Positions 34,952 to 44,056 of a stretch of 64,000 bases of DNA are shown here, one piece after another. The stretch is from Bradyrhizobium niftali (lineage in GTDB: Bacteria > Pseudomonadota > Alphaproteobacteria > Rhizobiales > Xanthobacteraceae), in NCBI RefSeq assembly GCF_004571025.1, contig NZ_SPQT01000002.1, positions 62,001 to 126,000 on the forward strand. Direction: 5' to 3'. Position numbers and translations under genes: made by a program. The notes under the pieces were generated by a model, which searched no databases, had not been told where the DNA came from, and worked only from the letters and a program-made list of their open reading frames with translations. The stretch's first letter is position 1; every line of letters starts with the position of its first letter.

Positions 34952-36200
34952 TCCATCGCCTCGATCCTATCCCAAGTCGGTCGCATTCGTGCGTAGAGCC
35001 GGCCCGATCATGGTTACGGCGGGCGTGGACACTTTCGTCGAGATCGAAAACTGGCTATTGGAGGAGGCGTCCGCCGACCGGCACATGATCGACCTCCTGG
35101 TCAAACTGATCGGCCGCATGAAGGCCGCCGGATCGTCGGTCGATCGCCTCACCCTGCACATCGGTACGCTGCATCCTCAACTCGTCGGGTTCGCATGGGT
35201 CTGGAACGTCGACGACGGTTTCTGCGACGAAGTGCGGGTCGCGGACGCCGCGATCGATTCCGATGCCTACAGGCTTAATCCGCTCCAGCGCATCGTCGAA
35301 ACCGGCGAGACGATCCGGCGGACGCCGACCGAGCCATCGGCGCAGGCCGAGTTTCCCATCATGATCGAGCTTGCGGCCGCCGGCATGACGGACTACGTGG
35401 CAATTCCTCTGTCCGGTCTTGACACGCGCAACGTGATCACGATCGCAACGAAAGCAGTTGGCGGATTCGCCGGGGCGGAGATAGATTGCTTGAGGCGTCT
35501 TTTCCAACTGTTCGCCCTGCACGTGCAGCGGCACAGCGAGTTGAAGATCTCCGAAAACGCATTGGGTGCATACCTTGGTTACGGCGCCGCCGCCAAGGTG
35601 CTCGAAGGCGCGATCAAGCGCGGCGCCGGAGATTCGATCCGCGCCGTCATCTGGGTTTCGGATCTCAGAAATTTCACGAAGATGTCGGACGTTTTGGAGC
35701 CGGCCGACATGCTAGTGCTGCTCAACGCCTATTTCGAAGCGATGGCGAGCGCCGTTGCCGCCCATGGCGGCGAAACTCTCAAGTTTATCGGCGACGGCAT
35801 GCTCGCCGTCTTCCCCGTTACGGTCGGCGCCGCCGATGCGTCGCGCGCGGCGGTCTCAGCCGCGAAGGAGGCTATCGCCAGGCTCGACGCATCCAACCGG
35901 GAGATGCAGATCACATGCGATCCGGAGCAGGGGGGCGCCTCGCTGCGGGCAGGGATCGTCCTTCACGAAGGAGAGGTTTTTTTCGGGAACGTTGGTGCTC
36001 CGGATCGCCTGGATTTCACCGTCATCGGTGCAGCCGTCAACGAGGCTTGTCGCCTGGAGGCGCTCACGAAAACGATCGGCCGCGACCTGCTCATGACGGA
36101 AGCTGTCGCCCGACATCTTTCGCATGACGTCGAACATCTCGGGGAGCATCAGTTGCGGGGCGTCGCCGCTCGGATGTCGGTCTACGGACTGGCGGGGTGA
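34932..36200 (+). CDS. Class III adenylate/guanylate cyclase
   Basis: Predicted 422 aa from the ATG at 34932, inside the 3' end of the LysR remnant. Residues ~235-420 form the cyclase catalytic domain. Metal-binding Asp residues are D244 (VSDLRNFTKMSD) and D288 (FIGDGMLAVFPV), and later motifs NVGAPDRLDFTVIGAAVNEACRLE fit. The N-terminal 200 residues lack obvious membrane helices and may be a GAF-like sensor (DYVAIPLSGLDTRNVITIATK). This architecture matches the many cytosolic cyclases of Bradyrhizobium relatives. Confidence 0.88.
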   Translation: MPFEITDPSPRSYPKSVAFVRRAGPIMVTAGVDTFVEIENWLLEEASADRHMIDLLVKLIGRMKAAGSSVDRLTLHIGTLHPQLVGFAWVWNVDDGFCDEVRVADAAIDSDAYRLNPLQRIVETGETIRRTPTEPSAQAEFPIMIELAAAGMTDYVAIPLSGLDTRNVITIATKAVGGFAGAEIDCLRRLFQLFALHVQRHSELKISENALGAYLGYGAAAKVLEGAIKRGAGDSIRAVIWVSDLRNFTKMSDVLEPADMLVLLNAYFEAMASAVAAHGGETLKFIGDGMLAVFPVTVGAADASRAAVSAAKEAIARLDASNREMQITCDPEQGGASLRAGIVLHEGEVFFGNVGAPDRLDFTVIGAAVNEACRLEALTKTIGRDLLMTEAVARHLSHDVEHLGEHQLRGVAARMSVYGLAG

Positions 36201-36243
36201 GGGTGTCGTCGACGGCGTAGCCACCGGTCGGCAGAATGGCCAT

Positions 36244-36278
36244 TAGGAGAGGAGCGAGCTTCCGAAGCGGCTCTCCTA
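36244..36278. terminator. Stem-loop after the cyclase gene
   Basis: TAGGAGAG (36244-36251) pairs with CTCTCCTA (36271-36278), with a smaller inner hairpin (GCTTCCGAAGC). It lies 44 nt past the cyclase stop. There is no T-run, so an intrinsic terminator is possible but unproven. The rest of the 36201-36575 gap holds the upstream element at 36513 and no convincing gene. Confidence 0.3.
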
Positions 36279-36512
36279 TCGCCTTCGGACCACTCGTCGT
36301 CCCGCGAGTGCTTTCCGCCGACGACAAACTAGTCGATTCGCTATGCCCGCGGCGAACATGCGCCTTCAAACACGCTCGAGGCGCGCGATGGCCCAAAGTT
36401 GGGACGCGGGTCCCAAAAAGGCGTTGCGAAATTGGCAGTCCAGAGGATGGACAAATTTTGGGGGCGGTGCGGCGCGCTGGGGAAGATCTGAGAGCTCCAC
36501 CTATGATCTGGT

Positions 36513-36546
36513 TTCACAAATACTGTAAAGCGTTGATGGGTTATCA
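36513..36546 (+). promoter_or_regulatory. 34-nt upstream element, copy 2
   Basis: Begins TTCACAAATA and ends GATGGGTTATCA. It matches the element at 24273-24306 upstream of the LysR gene in 27 of 34 positions and lies 29 nt upstream of the LLM oxidoreductase ATG. This suggests the two genes share a regulator. Confidence 0.55.
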
Positions 36547-36575
36547 GGCTCCGTGACCAGGCCTATGTCACGGCC

Positions 36576-37559
36576 ATGGCAAAGAACTCAGCTCTCGATC
36601 TGATCCGGAGGCCCGACCGTCTCACGCTCGGCATTGAATTGCCGTTCGACAACGACTGGTCGCCCGCTGGCGAGGCCCGGCGCCTGGCGGCAGGCCGTGC
36701 GCGCGGCGTACCTGATCTCTCGGCGCAGACCGAACTCATCCGTAAGGCCGACGATCTCGACTTTGCGGCGATTTGGATGCGCGACGTGCCGGTCTTCGAT
36801 GCCGTGAATATGGGAGACGCCGGCTCGGTGTACGACGTCTTCACGCTGCTCGGCTACTTCGCCGGAGTGACGCGCCAGATCGCTCTAGGCACGGCGGCCG
36901 TGGTGCTTCCGATCCGCCATCCGCTTCTGACGGCGAAGGCCGCCGCTTCGGTGGACGTGCTGTCAGGCGGTCGACTGATCCTCGGTGTCGCCTCTGGCGA
37001 CCGCCCGGTAGAGTATCCTCTGCTCGGTCTTGATTTCGAGGCGCGTGGGAAGGCGTTCCGCGAAGCGGTCGCCTATCTCAGGGCAGCGTGGCAGCCAGGC
37101 GGCCTGCCGGTGAACGGCAAGCGTGCCCCAGGCCTCGATCTTCTCCCGCGCCCAACGCAGCCGACTATCCCGATGGTCGTTGCCGGGCAGGCCAGTCAAG
37201 ACGACAAATGGCTGGCCGCACATATGGACGGACGCTTCGTCTATCCCGGCAGCGTCGAAAAAATGGCTGCACAGGCGGCGCGCTGGCGCGAGGCGACATT
37301 CGCCCAGGGCAGTTTCATCAGCGCCTTTCATCTCGATCTGCTCACAGACGTGGATGCGCCGGCTGTACCGATACGCTTCGGCGCGCGCGTCGGCCGCAAA
37401 GCACTCATCGCGCATCTGGAAGCCCTTGCCTCGGTCGGTGTCGATCACATCGCCATCAATCTCAGACAATCGGGGCGGCCGCCCGCCGAGATCATCGAAG
37501 AACTGGCGTCGGACGTCATGCCGGCGCTCGTCGGAAATCCGAAGGCGCGAGCCGCCTAA
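36576..37559 (+). CDS. LLM-class flavin-dependent oxidoreductase
   Basis: Predicted 327 aa, luciferase-like monooxygenase fold. Typical segments are LDFAAIWMRDVPVFDAVNMG, QIALGTAAVVLPIRHPLLTAKAAASVDVLSGGRLILGVASGD and the C-terminal IAHLEALASVGVDHIAINLRQ. These FMN-dependent TIM-barrel enzymes oxidise diverse substrates with a reduced flavin from a partner. It is followed 19 nt later by an aldo/keto reductase, an MFS gene and an SDR, forming a redox operon. Confidence 0.88.
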   Translation: MAKNSALDLIRRPDRLTLGIELPFDNDWSPAGEARRLAAGRARGVPDLSAQTELIRKADDLDFAAIWMRDVPVFDAVNMGDAGSVYDVFTLLGYFAGVTRQIALGTAAVVLPIRHPLLTAKAAASVDVLSGGRLILGVASGDRPVEYPLLGLDFEARGKAFREAVAYLRAAWQPGGLPVNGKRAPGLDLLPRPTQPTIPMVVAGQASQDDKWLAAHMDGRFVYPGSVEKMAAQAARWREATFAQGSFISAFHLDLLTDVDAPAVPIRFGARVGRKALIAHLEALASVGVDHIAINLRQSGRPPAEIIEELASDVMPALVGNPKARAA

Positions 37560-37578
37560 AACTTTTGGGACAATCAGC

Positions 37579-38400
37579 ATGAATATCGTGAAAGCACTTG
37601 GCGCCGAAATTCCGGCACTCGGCTTCGGCGTCTTCCGCATGTCGGACGCCGAAGTCGAAGCGGCCGTTCCTGCCGCGCTCGAGGCCGGCTTTCGGCACTT
37701 CGACACCGCGCAGATCTACCAGAACGAAGCGGCGCTCGGTCGCGTACTTCGCTCCGCCCGCGTACGCCGCGAGGACTTGTTCTTGACTACAAAAGTCTGG
37801 GTCGACAATTACTCAAAGGACAAGTTCTCGGCCTCGGTGGACCAGAGCCTCGACAAGCTTGGGATCGACCGGGTCGACCTGTTGCTTCTGCATTGGCCGG
37901 GCGACAAGGTTTCGATTGCCGACCAGATCTCCCTGCTTAATGAAGCTCAGGAAGCCGGTAAGACCCGTTTCGTCGGGGTAAGCAACCAAAATATAGCGCA
38001 GACGATGGAATCGATCGCGCTCAGCAGGGCGCCGATCGTCACCAATCAAATCGAGGTGCACCCCTATCTCGATCAGAGCGCCGTCGCCGCCGCAGCGAAG
38101 GCTGCGGGCGTAGCGATCACAGCCTACTACGGTATGGCCGACGGCGCGATGCCGCGCCATCCGCTTTTGCAGAAGATCGGGGCGAGGCATGGCAAGTCCG
38201 CAGCGCAGGTCGCGCTGCGCTGGCTGGTCCAGCAAGACTATGTCGCGCTGTCCAAGACCGCCAAGCCCGAGCGCGTGGCCGAGAACTTCGCGATCTTCGA
38301 TTTCGCTCTGACGGAAGAGGACATGGCCGCGATCGGCAAGCTCGCTCGACCGACCGGCCGCCTGGTTAGCCCGCCCGGTCTCGCTCCTGTCTGGGATTGA
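37579..38400 (+). CDS. Aldo/keto reductase
   Basis: Predicted 273 aa from the ATG at 37579; the longer reading is a shadow of the LLM gene. Catalytic tetrad is present: Asp and Tyr in HFDTAQIYQNE, Lys in LTTKVWVDNYS, His in LLLLHWPGDK. The 2,5-diketo-gluconate reductase-like group is suggested by EVHPYLDQSAV and the SKTAKPERVAENFAIFDF cofactor loop. It reduces aldehydes or ketones with NADPH. The downstream MFS gene begins 12 nt later. Confidence 0.9.
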   Translation: MNIVKALGAEIPALGFGVFRMSDAEVEAAVPAALEAGFRHFDTAQIYQNEAALGRVLRSARVRREDLFLTTKVWVDNYSKDKFSASVDQSLDKLGIDRVDLLLLHWPGDKVSIADQISLLNEAQEAGKTRFVGVSNQNIAQTMESIALSRAPIVTNQIEVHPYLDQSAVAAAAKAAGVAITAYYGMADGAMPRHPLLQKIGARHGKSAAQVALRWLVQQDYVALSKTAKPERVAENFAIFDFALTEEDMAAIGKLARPTGRLVSPPGLAPVWD

Positions 38401-38412
38401 GGAGAACTGCAC

Positions 38413-39574
38413 GTGAGCGGATCGTTTACAAAGTCTCGGCGTCTTAACTGGCCCCTGCTGGCGCTCGCCATCGGAGCCTTCGGCATCGGTACGACCGAGT
38501 TCACGCCGATGGGCCTGCTGCAAGTCATCGCGCAGGGGGTGGACGTCTCCATCCCGACCGCAGGTATGCTCGACAGCGGGTACGCCATCGGCGTCATGGT
38601 GGGCGCGCCGATCATGACTCTTGTCTTCAGTCGGTTCGGCAAGCGCACGGCGCTCATGCTGCTGATGACGATCTTCACTGTCGGCAATTTGCTTTAGGCC
38701 CTGGCGCCGGACTATTACACACTACTGGCATCCCGGCTCGTTACCCGCCTCAATCACGGTGCTTTCTTCGGGCTAGGTGCGATCGTCGCCGCGAGCGTGG
38801 TGCCGAGGGAAAAGCAAGCGAGTGCGGTCGCCACCATGTTCATGGGGCTGACCATCGCCAATGTCGGCGGCGTTCCCGCTGCGACCTGGATCGGTCAGCA
38901 GGTGGGTTGGCGGATCGCATTCGCGGGAACGGCGGGGCTCGGCGTCCTCGCCATCATTTTCTTGTGGATAGCGCTGCCAAAGGGTGAATCGGGCACCGTT
39001 CCGGACGTACGGCGTGAGCTCGAGGTGCTCATCCGGCCGACCGTGCTGCTCGCGATGGCAACGACGGTGATGGGCGCTGGCGCCATGTTCACGCTCTACA
39101 CGTACGTGGCTCCGGTCTTGGCCGGACTAACAGGTGCGTCGGAGACTTTCGTGACGATTGCCCTGATTCTGATTGGGGTCGTGCTTCACCGTCGGCAATG
39201 GTCTCGGCGGCAAGCTCGCCGACTGGTCGCTGGATGGCGCGACGAAGATTTGTCTCGCGAGCCTCGCCGTCATCATGGCGGTGTTGCCGCTGTTGCTCAC
39301 CAGCCATATAGGCGCGGCGGTAGGTCTACTGATGTGGGGAGCAGCGACCTTCGCGATCGTCCCGTCGGTGCAGATGCGGGTCATGCAGGCCGCTTCCGAA
39401 GCGCCAGGGCTCGCATCGTCGATCAACGTCGGAGCGTTCAATCTCGGTAACGCGGTTGGTGCCGCGGTCGGCGGCGGCGTCATCAGCCTCGGCCTCGGCT
39501 ATGCGGCCATTCCCATCGCGGGCGCCGTTTGCCGCTGCCGGTCTGGCTCGGGGCTCGCAGACGGGTCGCGATGA
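38413..39574 (+). pseudogene. MFS transporter of the DHA1/AraJ type, disrupted
   Basis: Starts with GTG-proximal ATG-like SGSFTKSRRLNWPLLALAIG and LLQVIAQGVDVSIPTAGMLDSGY, typical of DHA1 exporters. An in-frame TAG at 38695-38697 (after VGNLL) interrupts it, and the same frame then continues normally (APDYYTLLASRLVTRLNHGA). A frameshift near 39170 is needed to continue into FTVGNGLGGKLADWSLDGA, and the C-terminus also leaves the family frame near 39525. At least three lesions argue for a dead gene and not a sequencing slip or recoding. Confidence 0.8.
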
Positions 39575-39686
39575 ACCCTTGCGAGGCGTGACAGGAAGGG
39601 GCCGAACATGAGCAGGATAGGCTTTCGGTAGTAAGCGACGGCCGCGAGGTGCCACGATGGCACCAAGGAGCAGGAGGGATGACACA

Positions 39687-40460
39687 GTGGATCTACAACT
39701 GAACGACAAGACTGCGCTGGTGACCGGCTCGACGGCCGGCATTGGGCTCGAGATTGCAAAACGCCTAGTCGCAGAGGGAGCCGACGTGGTCATCTGCGGT
39801 CGCAATCGGCAAAAGCTCGACGCAGCGGCGGTCGAATCCGGTGCGCGTGGTGTGCTCGCCGACCCGGCGACATCGGAGGGAGCGACAACGCTTCTCGCGG
39901 CTGTGCCGGAGGTAGATATCCTGGTGAACAATCTCGGCATCTACGAATCGAAGCCTTTCACCGCGATTTCCGACGAAGACTGGCGTCGTTTCTTCGAGGT
40001 GAATGTCCTCTCCGGCGTGCGGTTGGCCCGGGCTTATTTCCCAGGCATGATCGCTCGCGATTGGGGACGCGTCATCTTCATCGCCAGCGAGAGCGGTCTG
40101 CTTGTGCCGCCTGACATGGTTCATTATGGAATGACGAAGACAGCGCAGCTCGCGATCGCACGGGGTCTCGCCGCGAATACCAAGGGCACTCGGGTTACCG
40201 TCAATTCTGTGCTGCCGGGAACTACGCGATCCGAAGGAATCGTCGATTTCCTCAAGAGTGTCGCCGAGGATCCCAACGCGCCGGAAGCGGAGATAGAGCG
40301 GGCATTCTTCGTCAGAGACCGCCCCACCTCGCTGATCCAACGCATGATCGAGCCTGGGGAGATCGCATCGCTGGTCGCCTATCTCGCAAGCCCGCTCTCG
40401 GCCGCGACCAACGGCGCGGCGCTACGGGTCGACGGCGGCATCACGCCGACCATCGTTTGA
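39687..40460 (+). CDS. Short-chain dehydrogenase/reductase
   Basis: Predicted 257 aa from GTG at 39687, which has AGGAGGG 8-10 nt upstream; an ATG at 39657 is in frame but precedes the ribosome site. NAD(P)-binding motif TGSTAGIGLEIAKRL is near residues 13-27, the NNLGIYESK (NNAG-like) motif follows, and the catalytic Ser (FIASESG) and YGMTK (Tyr/Lys) are present. Standard classical SDR length. It follows the broken MFS gene and may be part of the LLM-AKR operon. Confidence 0.87.
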   Translation: MDLQLNDKTALVTGSTAGIGLEIAKRLVAEGADVVICGRNRQKLDAAAVESGARGVLADPATSEGATTLLAAVPEVDILVNNLGIYESKPFTAISDEDWRRFFEVNVLSGVRLARAYFPGMIARDWGRVIFIASESGLLVPPDMVHYGMTKTAQLAIARGLAANTKGTRVTVNSVLPGTTRSEGIVDFLKSVAEDPNAPEAEIERAFFVRDRPTSLIQRMIEPGEIASLVAYLASPLSAATNGAALRVDGGITPTIV

Positions 40461-40564
40461 GAGGCGCTGCAACGTGCCGGCGACATCGGCCTGGTACCGC
40501 GCAGACTGCCTTCAGAGGCGCGACCGGGCACGGACCGGCAAGTTGTCTCGGCAGTCGGCCTCCG

Positions 40565-41695
40565 CTAGTGTCCCGCAGCGGCTTCCACGTGACCGCTCTC
40601 AAGCTCAGGATAGTCGAGATATCCGGAATTCGATCCGCCATACATCCCGAACTGCTTTGGCGAGTTGTAGGGACCGTCCATCAGAATTCGCGCTGGCAGG
40701 TCTGGGTTGGCCAGGAAGAGACGACCGAAGGCGACCGCATGGGCCTCACCGGAGCCGACAATCTGCGCTGCACGTCTAGGGGTGATACCCGCATTGACGA
40801 TCAGCGGGCCGCGGTAGCCTCCGCGGAATATCGACAGCATTCTTTCGTAGTCGGGAGCTCCAGTCCAGGCGTTGGTGTCGGCAAGGTGCAGATAGGCAAG
40901 CCCAGCCGACTCCAGCCAGTGAGCAAGGGGCCGATAGGTATCCTCCGGCTCAGGATCCCGCACGCTGTTGTAGTCGGCGAAGGGCGACAGCCGCAGTCCG
41001 ATCCGCGAGCGCGGCATGACATCAGAAATCGCCGAGACGATCTCTTGAAGCAGCTTTGATCGTCCTTCGGCGCTTCCGCCGTAGTCGTCGGTTCGTAGGT
41101 TAATCGTCGGCGACAGAAACTGATGGATGAGATAGCCATTGGCGCCATGAATCTCGACGCCGTCGAAGCCCGCGCGGACCGCGTTGGCGGCTGCGAGTCT
41201 GAATTCGCTTACGACGCCTTGGATCTCTGCGGAGGTCATCGCGCGCGATGATGTCGCCGCTATCCGCACATATGCACCGTTGGCGAGGAGCGCCCACACC
41301 TGTAGCCGATCGAGATCGTCGTTCACGCCTGAGGGAGAGAGCGGTTGTCCATCGGATAGGAGACCGCGAGCGCTGGCACGCCCGGCATGCCAGAGCTGCG
41401 CGACGACGCGCCCCCCTTTTTCATGGATCCGATCGACGACCGGCTTCCACGCCTGGGTCTGTTCGTCGGTCCAGAGACCAGGCGTCCGGTCGAAGGCGCA
41501 GGACATCGGCCCCACGTTAATGCCTTCGGTCACAATGAGACCAGCGCTCGCCCGTGCCGCGTAGTACTCCGACGCGGTCGGATTAATCACGCCGCGTTCG
41601 CTGGCGCGCGAACGCGTCATCGGTGCCATCACAATTCTGTTCGCGAGATCGAGATCGCCCAAGGTCGCCGGATGGAAAAGGCTTTGCATGTTCAC
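40565..41695 (-). CDS. Old-yellow-enzyme family alkene reductase
   Basis: Predicted 376 aa, FMN-dependent NADH:flavin oxidoreductase / xenobiotic reductase family. Signature blocks: LANRIVMAPMTRSRA, VHGANGYLIHQFLSPT-like segment (EIHGANGYLIHQFLSP), INLRTDDYGGSAEGR and the C-terminal GRLFLANPDLPARI. It reduces activated C=C bonds or nitro groups. The start overlaps the stop of the upstream FAD monooxygenase gene by 4 nt, so it is the last gene of an MFS-FMO-FMO-OYE operon. Confidence 0.92.
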   Translation of the reverse strand: MNMQSLFHPATLGDLDLANRIVMAPMTRSRASERGVINPTASEYYAARASAGLIVTEGINVGPMSCAFDRTPGLWTDEQTQAWKPVVDRIHEKGGRVVAQLWHAGRASARGLLSDGQPLSPSGVNDDLDRLQVWALLANGAYVRIAATSSRAMTSAEIQGVVSEFRLAAANAVRAGFDGVEIHGANGYLIHQFLSPTINLRTDDYGGSAEGRSKLLQEIVSAISDVMPRSRIGLRLSPFADYNSVRDPEPEDTYRPLAHWLESAGLAYLHLADTNAWTGAPDYERMLSIFRGGYRGPLIVNAGITPRRAAQIVGSGEAHAVAFGRLFLANPDLPARILMDGPYNSPKQFGMYGGSNSGYLDYPELESGHVEAAAGH

Positions 41696-42912
41696 TCCTT
41701 CGAGGTCGGCTCATTGCGAGCCAGATCGAGCTGGTCCGCGCGTCTATCGCGCAACCAGCGATTTCCCAACGCGAGACCGTATTCGTAAAGAGCGTTCCCG
41801 TATTCGAGTTGCTGCCGTTCGGCGGACAAGAGCGCGACGTCGACGTTCGCGCGCGCCGAGTTCAGAGCGCGTGCCAGAGAGGCAGCTTCGTAGGCCGCCT
41901 TGGCGGTTCCTCCTGCGGTGTGGGGACGGACGACGAACGCGGCGTCGCCTGTCAGCAGGATCCGACCGAACAACGTCTTCGGCACTCTCACGTCGACGAT
42001 GGTCTGGAGAAATGGATCCGGCGTTTCCGACACCAGCGCGGCCATCTTGGGATGAATCTCGCGAGGGGCGCGCGCCTTGAGCGCTGCGATGGCGCCGTCC
42101 GGCAAGGCGCCGCGCGGAATCGAGGATCGATGCCGCGTGCAGTTCTTATCGGTCAGCACGCCCGCCAGGTCGGCTGGGCTGACGTGAACGTACCAGACCC
42201 AGTTGAGGCGTCGCGATCCGGCCGCGATGGCGCCGTCCCTTCCCGGGATGAAATAAGCGAGCATGTGCCCCCCGCTGCGGGCCTCGGAGAAGGTGAAACG
42301 GTCGTGGAAAAAGGACAAAAGCTCGCCAGGCACGTCGCGCTCGTCCAGCACGCCCCGCCAGGCGACGTAACCGGCATAACGCGCCGCGACATCGGGAAGC
42401 ATTCTTCGTCTCGTCGCCGAGCCCGAACCGTCCGCGGACAAAAACAGATCGCTTTCGACGATCGTGCCGTCGACGAGCGTTGCCGCGACTTTGGAGGTCG
42501 TCTGGGTCACAGCGGTCACCTCAGAGCCCGCGCGGTAGCACTCGTCAGGGACAGCGGCGCGCAGCGCTGCGTGGATGGCTTCCCAGGATGTGAAGTCTTG
42601 CGGTGCCTCCTCGAGCGTTCCGTCTCCGCCGTCATAGTCGAGGTAGCGGCGTCCTTGGCAGGACGTGCGGGGGAGGGCCCCGGCGCCGTTCTCCGCGAGC
42701 AAACGCGTCAATTCGCCCTGGACGACAATGCCGGCTCCTCGCGCCATCATCGGACCGGGCACGCGTTCGTAGATGCGTACGGTCGCGCCGATCTTCCGAA
42801 GGGCTATGGCATTGCAAAGTCCGGCAACGGATCCCCCGCCGATCGTAACCGTAAAGCCATGTTCGGCGTGCCAACTCATCCGTTTTTCCAATGTGAAATC
42901 TCCGAGGATCAT
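41692..42912 (-). CDS. FAD-dependent aromatic monooxygenase, dihydroxypyridine-hydroxylase-like
   Basis: Predicted 406 aa; an internal ATG at 42879 is an alternative start. Rossmann motif GGGSVAGLCNAIALRKIG lies near the N-terminus, followed by the DG motif (FLSADGSGSATRRRMLP) and GDAAFVVRPHTAGGTAKA near residue 325 (the GD FAD-binding motif). AGYVAWRGVL and the overall length resemble 2,6-dihydroxypyridine 3-monooxygenase and related ring hydroxylases. A 4-nt overlap (ATGA) couples it to the upstream paralogue. Which ring it hydroxylates is unknown. Confidence 0.87.
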   Translation of the reverse strand: MILGDFTLEKRMSWHAEHGFTVTIGGGSVAGLCNAIALRKIGATVRIYERVPGPMMARGAGIVVQGELTRLLAENGAGALPRTSCQGRRYLDYDGGDGTLEEAPQDFTSWEAIHAALRAAVPDECYRAGSEVTAVTQTTSKVAATLVDGTIVESDLFLSADGSGSATRRRMLPDVAARYAGYVAWRGVLDERDVPGELLSFFHDRFTFSEARSGGHMLAYFIPGRDGAIAAGSRRLNWVWYVHVSPADLAGVLTDKNCTRHRSSIPRGALPDGAIAALKARAPREIHPKMAALVSETPDPFLQTIVDVRVPKTLFGRILLTGDAAFVVRPHTAGGTAKAAYEAASLARALNSARANVDVALLSAERQQLEYGNALYEYGLALGNRWLRDRRADQLDLARNEPTSKE

Positions 42913-44027
42913 GACGGGCTCATCAGACGAGCCCCCAACTCGCGGCCGGATGCTGCGACGGCTTTGCCTGCCTGAATTCGTTCTTGAGCGTAGTTCCGGA
43001 GCGCGGTTTCGAGCGGCACGGATGACATGTGCTTAGGCAGCGCGATGGCATCCGCGGCGGCCTTCGCGATCCCCATCCCCGTGTGTGGCCGCACGACGAA
43101 TGCCGCGTCTCCGACGAGTGCGATCCGCTGCGACACCATCCACTCCGTTTCGTAGTCGAAGATGCCCTGCTCGAAAGGCCGGGCCGTTTCTTCGACCGCC
43201 GCGGCGAACGAGCGGGGCAACAGCCGCCTCGCGTCGTCGACGAGCCGCTCGCGGGCCCGCTCGGAGACGGTGCCGGGCGGCAGGGAATATCGATGGATGC
43301 GGCCTTGGCTATCCGTAAGTACCCCGTCCCGCGTCGCCGGTCCGGCCGCGGGCCTATACCAGACCCAGTTGTACCTACGGCGTCCGGTCCCGGTCTCGCC
43401 TCCGGCGCCAGGCACCAAGAAGCCGATGATGTGGGAGTAGGGCATCCGGAAGTATGCGAAGCGGTCGAGCAGTTCTTCCCTCGCGAATCCAGGCAAGGCG
43501 GACTCCGAAAGCAGACCGCGCCATCCGACGTAGCCGGCATAGGAATTTGAGGCCGAAGGACCGTCCACGACGGCGCGCACGACGGATGCTATTCCGTCGG
43601 CGCCGATGACCAGGTCGGCCATCGCTTCGTTGCCGTCTTCGAAGCGAAGAACGACACGATTCGTGTCCTCTCGAAGATGTTCGACCTTCTTGCCTGGCAG
43701 GTATGTGCCGTCCGCCTTCCGTTCGCGAAAGACTCGATAGACGGCGTCCCAGGATATCTGCATTTGCGGCGGCATCGGCTGGACAAGCGGAGTTCCGGCG
43801 TCGCCGAAGACAATGCGCTCTCGCGAGATCACGCCGACTCGCGCGACGTGCTCACATCCGGAAGCCCTAAGGATCGCGAATGTTTCGCGCTTGCCGAGGA
43901 AGCCCGCGCCGCGTCCCCCCAACCCATGGAGCGATCGTTCGTAGACCGTGACGTCGTGCCCGTCCTGTGCAAGCAACGTCGCGGTGAACAGTCCCGCGAG
44001 AGAGCCTCCGACGACCGCGATGCCCAT
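42909..44027 (-). CDS. FAD-dependent aromatic monooxygenase, second paralogue
   Basis: Predicted 372 aa from the ATG at 44027; longer readings extend antisense to nothing useful and overlap the MFS gene. FAD motif GIAVVGGSLAGLFTATLLAQ, DG motif VIGADGIASVVRAVV, and GDAAFVVRPHTGMGIAKAAADA are present. It shares blocks such as YAGYVGWRGLL and NWVWYRP with the other two monooxygenases here (41692 and 50705). It lies 29 nt downstream of the MFS gene. Confidence 0.88.
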   Translation of the reverse strand: MGIAVVGGSLAGLFTATLLAQDGHDVTVYERSLHGLGGRGAGFLGKRETFAILRASGCEHVARVGVISRERIVFGDAGTPLVQPMPPQMQISWDAVYRVFRERKADGTYLPGKKVEHLREDTNRVVLRFEDGNEAMADLVIGADGIASVVRAVVDGPSASNSYAGYVGWRGLLSESALPGFAREELLDRFAYFRMPYSHIIGFLVPGAGGETGTGRRRYNWVWYRPAAGPATRDGVLTDSQGRIHRYSLPPGTVSERARERLVDDARRLLPRSFAAAVEETARPFEQGIFDYETEWMVSQRIALVGDAAFVVRPHTGMGIAKAAADAIALPKHMSSVPLETALRNYAQERIQAGKAVAASGRELGARLMSPS

Positions 44028-44056
44028 GCTCTGTAACCCTCGGAGGGGCCGTGGCC

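Noticed and set aside
36091..36396. Minus-strand fragment with a natural-looking stretch (KLAPLLMAILPTGGYAVDDT)
   Set aside because: No family recognised, mostly antisense to the cyclase end and the stem-loop; not enough to call a gene.
38695..38697. In-frame TAG as possible stop-codon recoding
   Set aside because: The same gene also needs a frameshift near 39170 and loses frame at the end, so decay is simpler.
41623..42975. 450-aa plus-strand open frame opposite the monooxygenase genes
   Set aside because: No motifs, biased composition, fully antisense to a well-supported flavin monooxygenase.
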